Part shown: positions 56,507 through 64,000 of the stretch, one piece after another
How the letters are laid out: each line of letters begins with the position of its first letter
Position numbering within the stretch: position 1 is the first letter of the stretch
Origin: Bradyrhizobium sp. CSA207
GTDB lineage: Bacteria > Pseudomonadota > Alphaproteobacteria > Rhizobiales > Xanthobacteraceae
Length of the DNA stretch: 64,000 nt
NCBI RefSeq assembly: GCF_029051685.1
Contig: NZ_JAACFT010000024.1
Coordinates: forward strand, 1 to 64,000
Reading direction: 5' to 3'
Made by a program: the position numbers and the translations under genes
Notes under the pieces: model-generated
What the model was told of the DNA's origin: nothing
The model's input: only the letters and a program-made list of their open reading frames with translations
The model's database searches: none

Positions 56507-57406
56507 ATGAACCGGGAAGACGCCAGCGATATCCTGGCGTTCCTCGCCGTGGCGAGGGAACGCAGCTTCACGCGTGCCGCAGCCAAGCTTGGTATGACGC
56601 AATCGGCGCTGAGCCAGATCATTCGAAACTTGGAGGAACGGCTAGGCGTCCGCCTCCTCAACCGAACGACCCGGAGCGTCACTCCAACTCAGGCCGGAGA
56701 ACGGCTGTTCCTGAGCGTCGGGCCCAAATTCACCGAGATGGATGCCGATCTCGCTGCCCTCAGCGAGCTACGGGAAAAACCCGCCGGAATCGTGCGGTTG
56801 ACCGCAACGGAGTATGCCGCCGCCGAGATCCTGCTGCCGGCGCTGGGGAAGATTCTTCCCCAGTACCCGGACATCCACGTCGAGGTGATCATCGACTACG
56901 GGCTCACCAACATCGTCGCGCAGCAGGTAGATGCGGGCATTCGCCCCGGCGAACTCGTTGCCAAGGACATGATCGCGGTCCGCGTCAGCCCCGACCTCCG
57001 GATGGCCGTCGTTGGCTCGCCGTCCTACTTCAGCGAACACAAGCGGCCAAAGACGCCGCAGGATCTGACACACCACAACTGCCTGAACCTTCGCCTGCCG
57101 ACCCACGGCGGCACTTTATATGCCTGGGAGTTCGAAAAGAACGGGCGAGAGCTCAATGTCCGGGTGGAGGGGCAACTGGTGCTCAACAGCGCGGGGTTGC
57201 TCCTGCAAGGAGCCTTGAACGGATTGGGGCTCGCGTATCTCACGGAGGGCAACGTGCAACCTCATATCTCCGGCGGAAAGCTAGTCAGGGTTTTGTCAGA
57301 TTGGTGCCCACCGTTCTCGGGGTATCACCTCTACTATCCGAGCCGCCGCCAACCCTCACCGGCGTTCTCGCTACTTGTCGATGCGCTTCGCTATCGCCGC
57401 AAGTAG
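56507..57406 (+). CDS. LysR-family regulator of the ADH/MFS/cupin operon
   Basis: A 299-residue LysR regulator with the N-terminal winged helix-turn-helix (FLAVARERSFTRAAAKLGMTQSALSQIIRNLE) and the substrate-binding domain typical of the DhlR/AphB-like branch. It is divergent from the operon at 56360-52773 with about 146 bases between the starts, so it probably controls it. A cgtct-N3-agacg palindrome lies near 56404-56416 in that gap. No clear T-N11-A site was found. Confidence 0.9.
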   Translation: MNREDASDILAFLAVARERSFTRAAAKLGMTQSALSQIIRNLEERLGVRLLNRTTRSVTPTQAGERLFLSVGPKFTEMDADLAALSELREKPAGIVRLTATEYAAAEILLPALGKILPQYPDIHVEVIIDYGLTNIVAQQVDAGIRPGELVAKDMIAVRVSPDLRMAVVGSPSYFSEHKRPKTPQDLTHHNCLNLRLPTHGGTLYAWEFEKNGRELNVRVEGQLVLNSAGLLLQGALNGLGLAYLTEGNVQPHISGGKLVRVLSDWCPPFSGYHLYYPSRRQPSPAFSLLVDALRYRRK

Positions 57407-57510
57407 CTGCTGCATGCCGGCATTTGGCCCACGGCCGCCATGCAGCCGTGTCGGCTTCAACATCGTCTTCCAATAGCAAACCGGACGCGACGAACCTATG
57501 AGTCCATGTC

Positions 57511-58896
57511 CTAGATCACGCCGGCCAGCCGCAGCGCCACGCCGGCCGCGCAACTGCCGGCGAGCACGGTGAGCATGCCAAGCTTGAGCCGGAAGATCGC
57601 GGTCGCAGCCGCGATCGATAGCACGAGCGCAGGAGCGTCGACGCTCGTCGGCACCGGCATGTCGAAGGCGAACGGGAAGGCGTGCACCGGGGCGGTCTCG
57701 CGGAACAGCGTGTGCAGCGCGAACCAGATCGAGAGGTTGAGGATCACGCCGACGACGGCGGCCGTGATGGCGCTGAGCGCACCAGCGAGGCCCTTGTTGC
57801 CGCGCAGCCGCTCGATATAGGGAGCGCCGACGAAAATCCAGAGGAAGCAGGGGATGAATGTGACCCAGGTCGCCAGCAATCCGCCGAGCGTCGCGGCGAG
57901 CATCGGTGACAGCCCGCTTGGATCGCGATAGGCCGCCATGAAGCCCACGAACTGGAGCACCATGATCAACGGGCCGGGCGTGGTCTCCGCCATTCCGAGG
58001 CCGTCGAGCATCTCGTCCGGCTTGAGCCAGTGATAATGCTCGACTGCCTGCTGGGCGACGTAAGCCAGCACCGCATAGGCGCCGCCGAACGTGACCAGCG
58101 CCATCTTGGAGAAAAACAGTGCTATCTGGCTGAACACGTTGGCCTGTCCGAGCACCAGAACTAGCGCGATCACCGGAATGAGCCAGAGCGCCAGCCACAA
58201 CGCGCCGACGCGGATCGTGCGGCCGGTGTCGGGCCGGACGTGATCGGGCACGGCTTCGCCGAGCATGCTGTCGACCAAGGCGCCGTTGCCGCCGTTGCCG
58301 TGACCGGCCGGCGCGAACTCGGGGCGGCCCTGTTTGGCACCGACATAGCCGATCACGCCGGCGGCAATGATGATGACCGGGAAGGGAACGGCGAAGAAGA
58401 AGATGGCGACGAAGGCGATTGCGGCCAGCGCAATCATGATGCGGTTCTTCAGCGCGCGCTTGCCGACACGCACCACGGCCTCGACGACGATGGCGAGCAC
58501 GGCGGCCTTCAGCCCGAAGAACAGCGCCTCGATGAAGCTGACATTGCCGAAGGCGGCATAGATGTAGCTCAGGCCCATGATGGCGATGATGCCGGGCAGG
58601 ATGAACAGCCCGCCCGCCATCAGCCCGCCGGCGGTGCGGTGCATCAGCCAGCCGATATAGGTCGCAAGCTGCTGCGCCTCCGGTCCCGGCAGAAGCATGC
58701 AGTAGTTCAGCGCATGCAGGAACCGGCCTTCGGAGATCCAGTTCTTCTCCTCGACCAGGATGCGGTGCATCACCGCGATCTGGCCCGCGGGCCCGCCGAA
58801 ACTCAGGCAGGCGACGCGGAGCCAGACGCGAAACGCTTCGCTGAAGCTGATGCCGTGACCGGCATCAGCTCCTGTTTCGATAGTACGGGTATCCAT
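57511..58896 (-). CDS. chrA: chromate transporter ChrA
   Basis: A 461-residue bidomain chromate/sulfate antiporter of the CHR family that exports chromate. Both halves have the signature: SFGGPAGQIAVMHRILVEE in the first, TFGGAYAVLAYVAQQAVEHYHWL in the second. Eleven to thirteen spans. ATG 58896 overlaps the chrB stop (TAATG), giving coupled translation. Confidence 0.94.
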   Translation of the reverse strand: MDTRTIETGADAGHGISFSEAFRVWLRVACLSFGGPAGQIAVMHRILVEEKNWISEGRFLHALNYCMLLPGPEAQQLATYIGWLMHRTAGGLMAGGLFILPGIIAIMGLSYIYAAFGNVSFIEALFFGLKAAVLAIVVEAVVRVGKRALKNRIMIALAAIAFVAIFFFAVPFPVIIIAAGVIGYVGAKQGRPEFAPAGHGNGGNGALVDSMLGEAVPDHVRPDTGRTIRVGALWLALWLIPVIALVLVLGQANVFSQIALFFSKMALVTFGGAYAVLAYVAQQAVEHYHWLKPDEMLDGLGMAETTPGPLIMVLQFVGFMAAYRDPSGLSPMLAATLGGLLATWVTFIPCFLWIFVGAPYIERLRGNKGLAGALSAITAAVVGVILNLSIWFALHTLFRETAPVHAFPFAFDMPVPTSVDAPALVLSIAAATAIFRLKLGMLTVLAGSCAAGVALRLAGVI

Positions 58897-59714
58897 TACG
58901 CCTTCGCCTTGTTGGTCGGCCAGTTGTGGGTCTCGCCGGTGGCGTCGCGGCACCAGCGGTAGAAGGCGTCGTAGAGCAGCATGCCGGCCTCGAGTTGTTC
59001 GAGATCGTCGTCATACATCCGCGACAGCCCGAGCGAGGCTGCGAGCAGGCCGGGGGCTTCCGGCGCGAGATCTGGCCGCGCGGTGTCGGCGCCGCGCACC
59101 AGTGTTGCCAGCCGGAGCAAGGCCGGGGTGGCGATCCCGAACTCCTCGATCATCACGTCGAAGGTGCAGAGCTCGCCGCGATGGCTCCAGAACACGTTCT
59201 CGATGTCGAACGGCGCCGCGTTGAAGCGTTCGCCGACGGCGACCACCTCGGAGGGGGCCACGAACAGGAACACCGCATTGGGATCGACAAAGCGGCGGAT
59301 CAGCCAGGGGCAGGCGATGCGATCGACCTTGGGCCGCGCCCGCGTGACCCAGACGGTGCGTTCCCTGCCGTCGCGCGGCGGCAGCTTGCGGGTGTCGAGC
59401 AGCGGCAGTTTTGCCGCCTTCCAGCCCTCGAAGCCGCCTTCCAGCGTCTCGGCGCGGATGCCGAGTTGCCTGAGCCAGGCCGCGGTGCCCTGCGCAAGCT
59501 TTTCGCCGCGCAGGCATGAGACGATCGCGGAGCGGCCGGCGAAGCCGGCGCCCCAGTCCGAGACTTTCTCGTGGCTGAGCTTGATCGAACCGGGGATCAG
59601 CCGCCGGTCGGCGGAAAAATCCTCGTCCGTGCGCACGTCAATCAGGGCAGGGGCATTCGCCGTGCCGATCAGCCGTACCAGTTTGTCAGATGATATCGTC
59701 GTGTAGGAAGACAT
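58896..59714 (-). CDS. chrB: chromate resistance protein ChrB with rhodanese domain
   Basis: A 272-residue protein. The N-terminal rhodanese domain (about 5-105) has the active cysteine in VSCLRGEKL. The C-terminal ChrB domain (about 120-270; RARPKVDRIACPWLIRRFVDPNAVFLFV) is the chromate-sensing/regulatory module. In other bacteria ChrB regulates chrA in response to chromate. ATG 59714 has GAGGGC upstream. Divergent from dmeF. Confidence 0.9.
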   Translation of the reverse strand: MSSYTTISSDKLVRLIGTANAPALIDVRTDEDFSADRRLIPGSIKLSHEKVSDWGAGFAGRSAIVSCLRGEKLAQGTAAWLRQLGIRAETLEGGFEGWKAAKLPLLDTRKLPPRDGRERTVWVTRARPKVDRIACPWLIRRFVDPNAVFLFVAPSEVVAVGERFNAAPFDIENVFWSHRGELCTFDVMIEEFGIATPALLRLATLVRGADTARPDLAPEAPGLLAASLGLSRMYDDDLEQLEAGMLLYDAFYRWCRDATGETHNWPTNKAKA

Positions 59715-59762
59715 GATGCGCCCTCGTAAAATCAAACGGGACGCGATACTTGGGCATGTCGC

Positions 59763-59793
59763 CTCGTGGGGAGATCGCTCAAATCCCCATGAG
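59763..59793. promoter_or_regulatory. inverted repeat in the chrB-dmeF divergent region
   Basis: The arms ctcgtgggga (59763-59772) and tccccatgag (59784-59793) pair at 9 of 10 positions with 11 bases between. It lies about 50 bases upstream of the chrB start and 115 upstream of dmeF. Its central position makes it a candidate operator for ChrB or another metal sensor. Confidence 0.35.
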
Positions 59794-59909
59794 ATTCATT
59801 ACACCGAATCGGCACCGACCTGTCAATCGACTCGTTTCGCTGATTTTGCCTGGAAGACCCGCAGGTCTATATTGCGGGTCAACGAGCCGGACCTATCGGA
59901 GAATTTTCG

Positions 59910-60875
59910 ATGCATTCCCATTCCATCGAACAGTGGACCCACGACCATGCCTTTCTGGGCGAGAAGCACGACGAGAACGAGCGGCGCACCTGGCTGGTCG
60001 TCGTCCTGACGCTGGTCATGATGGTCGGCGAGATCGTCGCCGGCTCCTTGTTCGGCTCGATGGCGCTGCTCGCCGACGGCTGGCACATGGGAACCCATGC
60101 GGCGGCGCTCGGCATCGCCGCGTTCGCCTACCGCTTTGCGCGCCGGCATCTGGGAAACGCGCATTTCACCTTCGGCACCGGCAAATTCGGCGATCTCGCC
60201 GCCTTCGCCAGCGCAGTCATTCTGGGCTTGATCGCGGTCGAGATCGCATACGAAAGCGTGCTGCGGCTGATCACGCCGGTGCCGATCGTCTATGGACAGG
60301 CCATTGCGGTCGCCGCGCTCGGGCTGTGCGTCAACCTCGCCAGCGCGTGGCTGTTGCGCGACAGCCATGATCATCACCACGGGCATGGTCACGGGCATGC
60401 TCATGATGACCACCATGATCATCATCACGACCATGATCATCACCATCCTCATCACGACAACAATCTCCGCGCGGCCTACGTCCATGTCATGGCGGATGCC
60501 GCGACCTCGGTGCTGGCGATCGCAGCGCTCGCCGTCGCGATGTCTTCGGGATGGGCCTGGGCCGATCCCGCTGTGGGACTGATCGGCAGCGCGGTGATCG
60601 CGAGCTGGGCGTTCGGGCTGATCAAGAGCTCCGGCGCGGTACTGCTCGACGTGCGCGCCGACGAGAAGCTCGAGCGCACCATTCGCGCACGCATGGAAGT
60701 CGGAGACGACCGCGTCACCGATCTGCATCTCTGGCAGGTCGGTCCCGGCCATTGCGCCGTGCTGGTCTCGGTGGTGTCGGACAAGCCGAAGCAACCGGCC
60801 GTCTACAAGAAGCGGCTCGCGGGCCTGAAGGGCCTCAGCCACGTCACAGTCGAAGTCGAGACCTGTCCGCATTGA
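59910..60875 (+). CDS. dmeF: cation diffusion facilitator DmeF (Co/Ni/Zn efflux)
   Basis: A 321-residue CDF exporter with six spans. The metal-site motif of helix 2 reads ADGWHMGTH (Asp56, His59, His63), the form found in DmeF proteins rather than the zinc-specific HxxxD. A cytoplasmic histidine-rich loop occupies residues 151-183. The second metal site is HVMADAATS in helix 5. It probably exports cobalt or nickel. Divergent from chrBA, forming a metal-resistance island. No adjacent DmeR gene was found. Confidence 0.9.
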   Translation: MHSHSIEQWTHDHAFLGEKHDENERRTWLVVVLTLVMMVGEIVAGSLFGSMALLADGWHMGTHAAALGIAAFAYRFARRHLGNAHFTFGTGKFGDLAAFASAVILGLIAVEIAYESVLRLITPVPIVYGQAIAVAALGLCVNLASAWLLRDSHDHHHGHGHGHAHDDHHDHHHDHDHHHPHHDNNLRAAYVHVMADAATSVLAIAALAVAMSSGWAWADPAVGLIGSAVIASWAFGLIKSSGAVLLDVRADEKLERTIRARMEVGDDRVTDLHLWQVGPGHCAVLVSVVSDKPKQPAVYKKRLAGLKGLSHVTVEVETCPH

Positions 60876-60991
60876 CGTGATCCGCGCGAGCGGTGGCGCC
60901 TCCGCCGGGGTTCAAGCGTGCTCACGGCGGGAGCGCGCTCGCCAAGCGACTACCGCCGGTCCATACTATTATCCGGTGAGGAGGCGAAGAC

Positions 60992-61582
60992 ATGAGCGAA
61001 GTTCCCATTCACGCATGTTCGTTGCCACAGTTCATTGCTCTGGCCGACCTTGAGAGTGTCGCGAATGATCTGCGGATGGTCGTAGACATTACGCGCCGCC
61101 TGATAGCCGGTGAGAAAGACATGCTGGTGATGCGATCACTGTTTTCGAGCGGGTTAATAAGCTACAGGAGGTGCTTCAATTCGGGCGTCAGAAACAGCGT
61201 CAAACGTGCAGATCTGGCGCTATTCGACGGCAGGGTTTTTGAGATGCATGATTACTTGATCAACCAGGCGAACAAGTTGATCGCTCATTCCGTTAATCCA
61301 TTCGAACGTACACAGGCCGGAGTTCTGGTGCGCGACGAGAAGGTCATCGGGATTTCCACTCTCAGTGCACAATTAGTCCTGTTCGATCCCTCTCAGATGG
61401 AGCAATGGCATCGTCTCTCAGGGCTGATGCTTGAGCGTATTTTGCTGCCACGGATTGAAGAAGCCCGGGGAGCAGCTCTAAAGGCTGCCGCGCAATTGCC
61501 TATTCAGGAGATCACCGCAGGGCAGCCTTTAGAGTACGATCCGCGGATACCTCCAGAAAACGCAGGCGAACGACGCTCGTAA
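60992..61582 (+). CDS. hypothetical protein, atypical composition
   Basis: A 196-residue soluble protein with a helical N-terminal half (ADLESVANDLRMVVDITRRLIAGEKDMLVMRSLFSSG) and an alpha/beta C-terminal part. GGAGG precedes the ATG. It is visibly less GC-rich than its neighbours and uses AGG, TTA and ATA codons, suggesting recent acquisition. No family recognised. No partner on the same strand. Confidence 0.7.
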   Translation: MSEVPIHACSLPQFIALADLESVANDLRMVVDITRRLIAGEKDMLVMRSLFSSGLISYRRCFNSGVRNSVKRADLALFDGRVFEMHDYLINQANKLIAHSVNPFERTQAGVLVRDEKVIGISTLSAQLVLFDPSQMEQWHRLSGLMLERILLPRIEEARGAALKAAAQLPIQEITAGQPLEYDPRIPPENAGERRS

Positions 61583-61715
61583 GGGAACGTCTATCCTCGA
61601 GGCGGATGTTTTCGCTCATTTCTCGGCGCCCCGTGGTAGCGATCGAGCACGATCAACGTGCACCTGGTTGAGATCCAGCGGCATCAGCCGCAGCACCGCG
61701 ACGCGGCTCATGTCC

Positions 61716-61910
61716 TCAGCCTTTCGGCGCGGTCGCCGTGGGCGGTCCGCCTTCCGGTGTCTTCTTCGGCTTCAGCGTGCCGGCGTAGAACGACAGCAGC
61801 CAGACCAGGATGATGGCGAGGAGATAGACGCCCCAGGCCTGCGGCGGCGTGGTTGCCCAGCGCAGCAGGCCTTTGAATGTGCGGGGCGGGCCGGTATCGT
61901 CGTTCCTCAT
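61716..61910 (-). CDS. small single-span membrane protein
   Basis: A 64-residue protein: basic N-terminus (MRNDDTGPPRTFKGLLRW), one hydrophobic helix (about 26-44, 'AWGVYLLAIILVWLLSFYAG') and a polar Pro/Lys tail (TLKPKKTPEGGPPTATAPKG). Similar short proteins occur in bradyrhizobia; function unknown. It lies 31 bases downstream of the MFS gene and may be co-transcribed. Confidence 0.65.
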   Translation of the reverse strand: MRNDDTGPPRTFKGLLRWATTPPQAWGVYLLAIILVWLLSFYAGTLKPKKTPEGGPPTATAPKG

Positions 61911-61941
61911 GGCCGGCTTGTGCGCGAAAGCGGCAGCGCGG

Positions 61942-63099
61942 TCAATCCGGTCGCCGCTCCGCGCGGACGAGAAACAACGCGGCCAGCGCCGAGAGGCTGA
62001 GCGCGGACGAGACGATCAACACCTTGGCTCCCATAACATCGATGAGCAGGCCGAAGGCCAGCGGTGCCACAGCCTGCGCCATCCGCGCCGGCGCGCCGAT
62101 GACGCCGAGGCGATAGCCGAAATCCTTCGGGCCGAAGATCGACAGCGGCAGCGTGCCGCGCGCGATGGTCAGGATGCCGTTGCCCGACCCATGGAACAGT
62201 GCGAACGCGCTGGCCGCGGCACCCCCGAAGATCGCGACGACCACCGCGCCGATCGGGTGGGTGAGGCAGGCGAGCCGCGTCGACCACAGCGGATGGAAGC
62301 GGCTGAGGAAGCCCGCTTCGAGAATGCGCGCGCCCACTTGCGCCGGCCCGATCAGCGCGCCGGCTGCGATCGCTTCGACCGGGGTCGCGCCCGTGGTCTC
62401 CAGGATGCGCGGGAAATGCGCGGCCATCGCGCCGGTGACGGTCCAGACCGCGGCGAAGACGAAGGCGAGCAGGATCATGGCGCGGTCGAGCGGCACGTGC
62501 GGCTTTTCCGCCGTCGCCGCGGCCTGCCTGGCACCCTTGATCGTCGGCAGCACGAAGAAGTTGAGAGGAAGGCCGATCAGGATATTGGCGGCGGCCCAGG
62601 CAAAGCAGGTGTCGCGCCAGCCGATATGCGACAGGCCCCAGGCAGTGAGCGGCCAGCCGATGGTCGAGGCGAAGCCCGCCATCAGCGTGATGCCGGTGAT
62701 CGAGCGGCGCGCCTCGGTGCCGTAGATGCGGCCGAGCGCTGCGAAGGCGGCATCGTAGAGGCCCATCGCCATACCGATGCCGAGCACCAGCCAGGCGATC
62801 GTCATCACGGCCACCGATTGCGAGAAGCCGAGCAGCACGAGGCCGGCCGCGATCGTCAAATTGGAGGCCGACAGCACCTGCCGGCCGCCGACGAGATCGA
62901 TCTGCCGGCCGATGCGTGGGCCGAGCATCGCCGAGATCACGAGCGAGGCCGAGAACGCGCCAAAGATCCAGTTCGAGGAGACGCCGAGGTCGCGCGCCAT
63001 GGGGTCGGCGAGTAGCGCTGGCAGATAGTAGCTAGAGGCCCAGGCCAGGGTCTGCGTGGTGCCGAGCGCCAGGATGATCGGAAGCTGGCGCTGGCTCAT
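61942..63099 (-). CDS. MFS transporter
   Basis: A 385-residue major facilitator protein with twelve hydrophobic spans (TQTLAWASSYYLPALLADPMARDLG start; GIGMAMGLYDAAFAALGRIYG typical of the monocarboxylate/OFA-like branch). Loop 2-3: GPRIGRQIDLVGGRQ. Substrate unknown. ATG 63099 is the conserved start. Divergent from the cyclase gene at 63266. Confidence 0.87.
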   Translation of the reverse strand: MSQRQLPIILALGTTQTLAWASSYYLPALLADPMARDLGVSSNWIFGAFSASLVISAMLGPRIGRQIDLVGGRQVLSASNLTIAAGLVLLGFSQSVAVMTIAWLVLGIGMAMGLYDAAFAALGRIYGTEARRSITGITLMAGFASTIGWPLTAWGLSHIGWRDTCFAWAAANILIGLPLNFFVLPTIKGARQAAATAEKPHVPLDRAMILLAFVFAAVWTVTGAMAAHFPRILETTGATPVEAIAAGALIGPAQVGARILEAGFLSRFHPLWSTRLACLTHPIGAVVVAIFGGAAASAFALFHGSGNGILTIARGTLPLSIFGPKDFGYRLGVIGAPARMAQAVAPLAFGLLIDVMGAKVLIVSSALSLSALAALFLVRAERRPD

Positions 63100-63265
63100 G
63101 TCCTCGTATTTCTGCTCGATGGCGGTGTCATCGGTTCCATTTGCAGCCGCGGCGAGAGCACGTCAACAGCGTCCGCGGCATACGCGACCTGCCGCGGCCG
63201 GGAGCCTTGGTTGCAGTCGGTCCGTGCGGCCTTTCGTTCGTCACGAATGCACGCCATAATGGCGT

Positions 63266-64000
63266 ATGCAATTGTCCTCGCGCCTGGCGCTGATGAACTG
63301 GTTGGCCAGCCAAGGGCTCACCGGCCTGCCTGAAGCCGAACTGCTCCGCGGCTTCTGTGAGCGCTGCCGTGCCGAAGGGCTCGATCTGTCGCGCGGGCTG
63401 GTCTTCATCGATACGCTGCATCCGATCTATGAAGGCCGAGGGTTCCGCTGGACCGATCGTTCCAGTAATGAGAGCGACAATTTCGAGTACGGCTCGACTG
63501 CCGAGGGCGATCCGAACAAGAACTGGCGCCGTTCGGTGTTCTTCCATCTGCTCGAGCACGGCCAGGACGAGATGGTGATCGATCTCGCCGACGTTGCTTC
63601 GCTTGATTTTTCGCAAATCGGCGAGCTCGCCGAGAAGGGCCATCGGCATTTTCTCGCCTTCGTGCATCGCTTCGGCGAGAACGGCGCGCTCGGGCAGATG
63701 GACTGCCTCTATTCCTACTGGACGACGCGGCGCGCCGACGGCTTTGCGGAGGCCGAGCTCGAAGCTCTGCGCGATCTCGTGCCGGTGCTGGGGCTCGCGA
63801 TCAAGTCGGCGCAACAGGTCGACATCGCGCGCACATTGGGGCGCGTCTATCTCGGGCGCGATGCCTCCGAGCAGGTGCTCCGCGGACGCATCTCGCGCGG
63901 CGTCACCGAGCGCATCAACGCCGTGCTGTGGTACTCGGATTTGCGCGGCTCGACCGGGATCAGCGAGAGCATCGGGCCCGACGAGATCATCCCGTTCCTG
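63266..64000 (+). CDS. class III adenylate/guanylate cyclase (partial, runs off the window)
   Basis: At least 245 residues are visible; the gene continues past the window end. Residues 1-215 are an N-terminal sensor-like region (MQLSSRLALMNWLASQG...). From about residue 216 the class III cyclase domain begins (VLWYSDLRGSTGISE), where the Asp in YSDLRG is the first metal-binding residue. It should make cAMP or cGMP from ATP or GTP. The sensor part lacks a signal peptide and spans, so the protein is cytosolic. The start is the ATG at 63266. Confidence 0.85.
   Translation, partial: MQLSSRLALMNWLASQGLTGLPEAELLRGFCERCRAEGLDLSRGLVFIDTLHPIYEGRGFRWTDRSSNESDNFEYGSTAEGDPNKNWRRSVFFHLLEHGQDEMVIDLADVASLDFSQIGELAEKGHRHFLAFVHRFGENGALGQMDCLYSYWTTRRADGFAEAELEALRDLVPVLGLAIKSAQQVDIARTLGRVYLGRDASEQVLRGRISRGVTERINAVLWYSDLRGSTGISESIGPDEIIPFL

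Noticed and set aside
61615..61711. Very short minus-strand reading (about 31 codons) after the small membrane gene
   Set aside because: No ribosome-binding site or conservation clue; may be a gene remnant.

Overview
The window looks like a chromosomal segment of Bradyrhizobium or a close relative (Nitrobacteraceae, Alphaproteobacteria). The grounds are uniformly high GC, the gene set (gatCAB with two interleaved small genes, rnc-era, pdxJ-acpS-lepB, a single rsh, chrBA, HxlR and LysR pairs), and at least seven kinds of dispersed palindromic intergenic repeat of the type common in that genus. No phage, integrase, insertion sequence or CRISPR array was recognised.

Layout. 1-3.2 kb: two HxlR regulators, each divergent from an oxidoreductase (an SDR, and the azoreductase azoR). 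3.2-12.5 kb: minus-strand pyrB-pyrC-plsY and dprA. dprA is split from plsY by a 5 kb insert (Gly-rich secreted protein, amidase, AraC regulator, cupin, patatin). A decayed copy of the dprA 5' end lies inside that insert. 12.7-18.5 kb: VanX-like dipeptidase, AidB-like acyl-CoA dehydrogenase, two CPBP membrane proteases, an AEC transporter and ruvX. 19.1-21.3 kb: a solitary large protein joining a trypsin-like protease to a DRGH nuclease. 21.4-26 kb: secreted cyclase-family protein, LysR regulator, two nitronate monooxygenases. 26-30.5 kb: gatC-x-gatA-y-gatB, then a 30-residue Lys/Ala peptide resembling histone H1 tails. 32 kb: tRNA-Ser(GCU), then a lytic transglycosylase. 35-50 kb: housekeeping block dapA, mscL, smpB, peroxiredoxin, UDG, NYN protein, rpoZ, rsh, pdxJ, acpS, lepB, rnc, era, recO, parC. 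51-64 kb: GMC oxidoreductase; a LysR-divergent five-gene operon (cyclophilin-like, ADH, MFS, truncated CMD, cupin hydroxynitrile-lyase-like); chrB-chrA and dmeF metal resistance; an MFS transporter; and the start of a class III nucleotide cyclase.

How the parts work together. Core modules cover pyrimidine synthesis, lipid and peptidoglycan synthesis, Gln-tRNA amidation, the stringent response, protein export, ribosome and RNA maturation, recombination and chromosome segregation. Accessory modules are mostly regulator plus oxidoreductase pairs and metal efflux. The points most worth a second look are the protease-nuclease fusion; three genes of one operon in which a signal-peptide extension precedes an internal Shine-Dalgarno and ATG; the histone-like micro-gene; the dihydroorotase that has lost its metal-binding HxH; and the dprA rearrangement.
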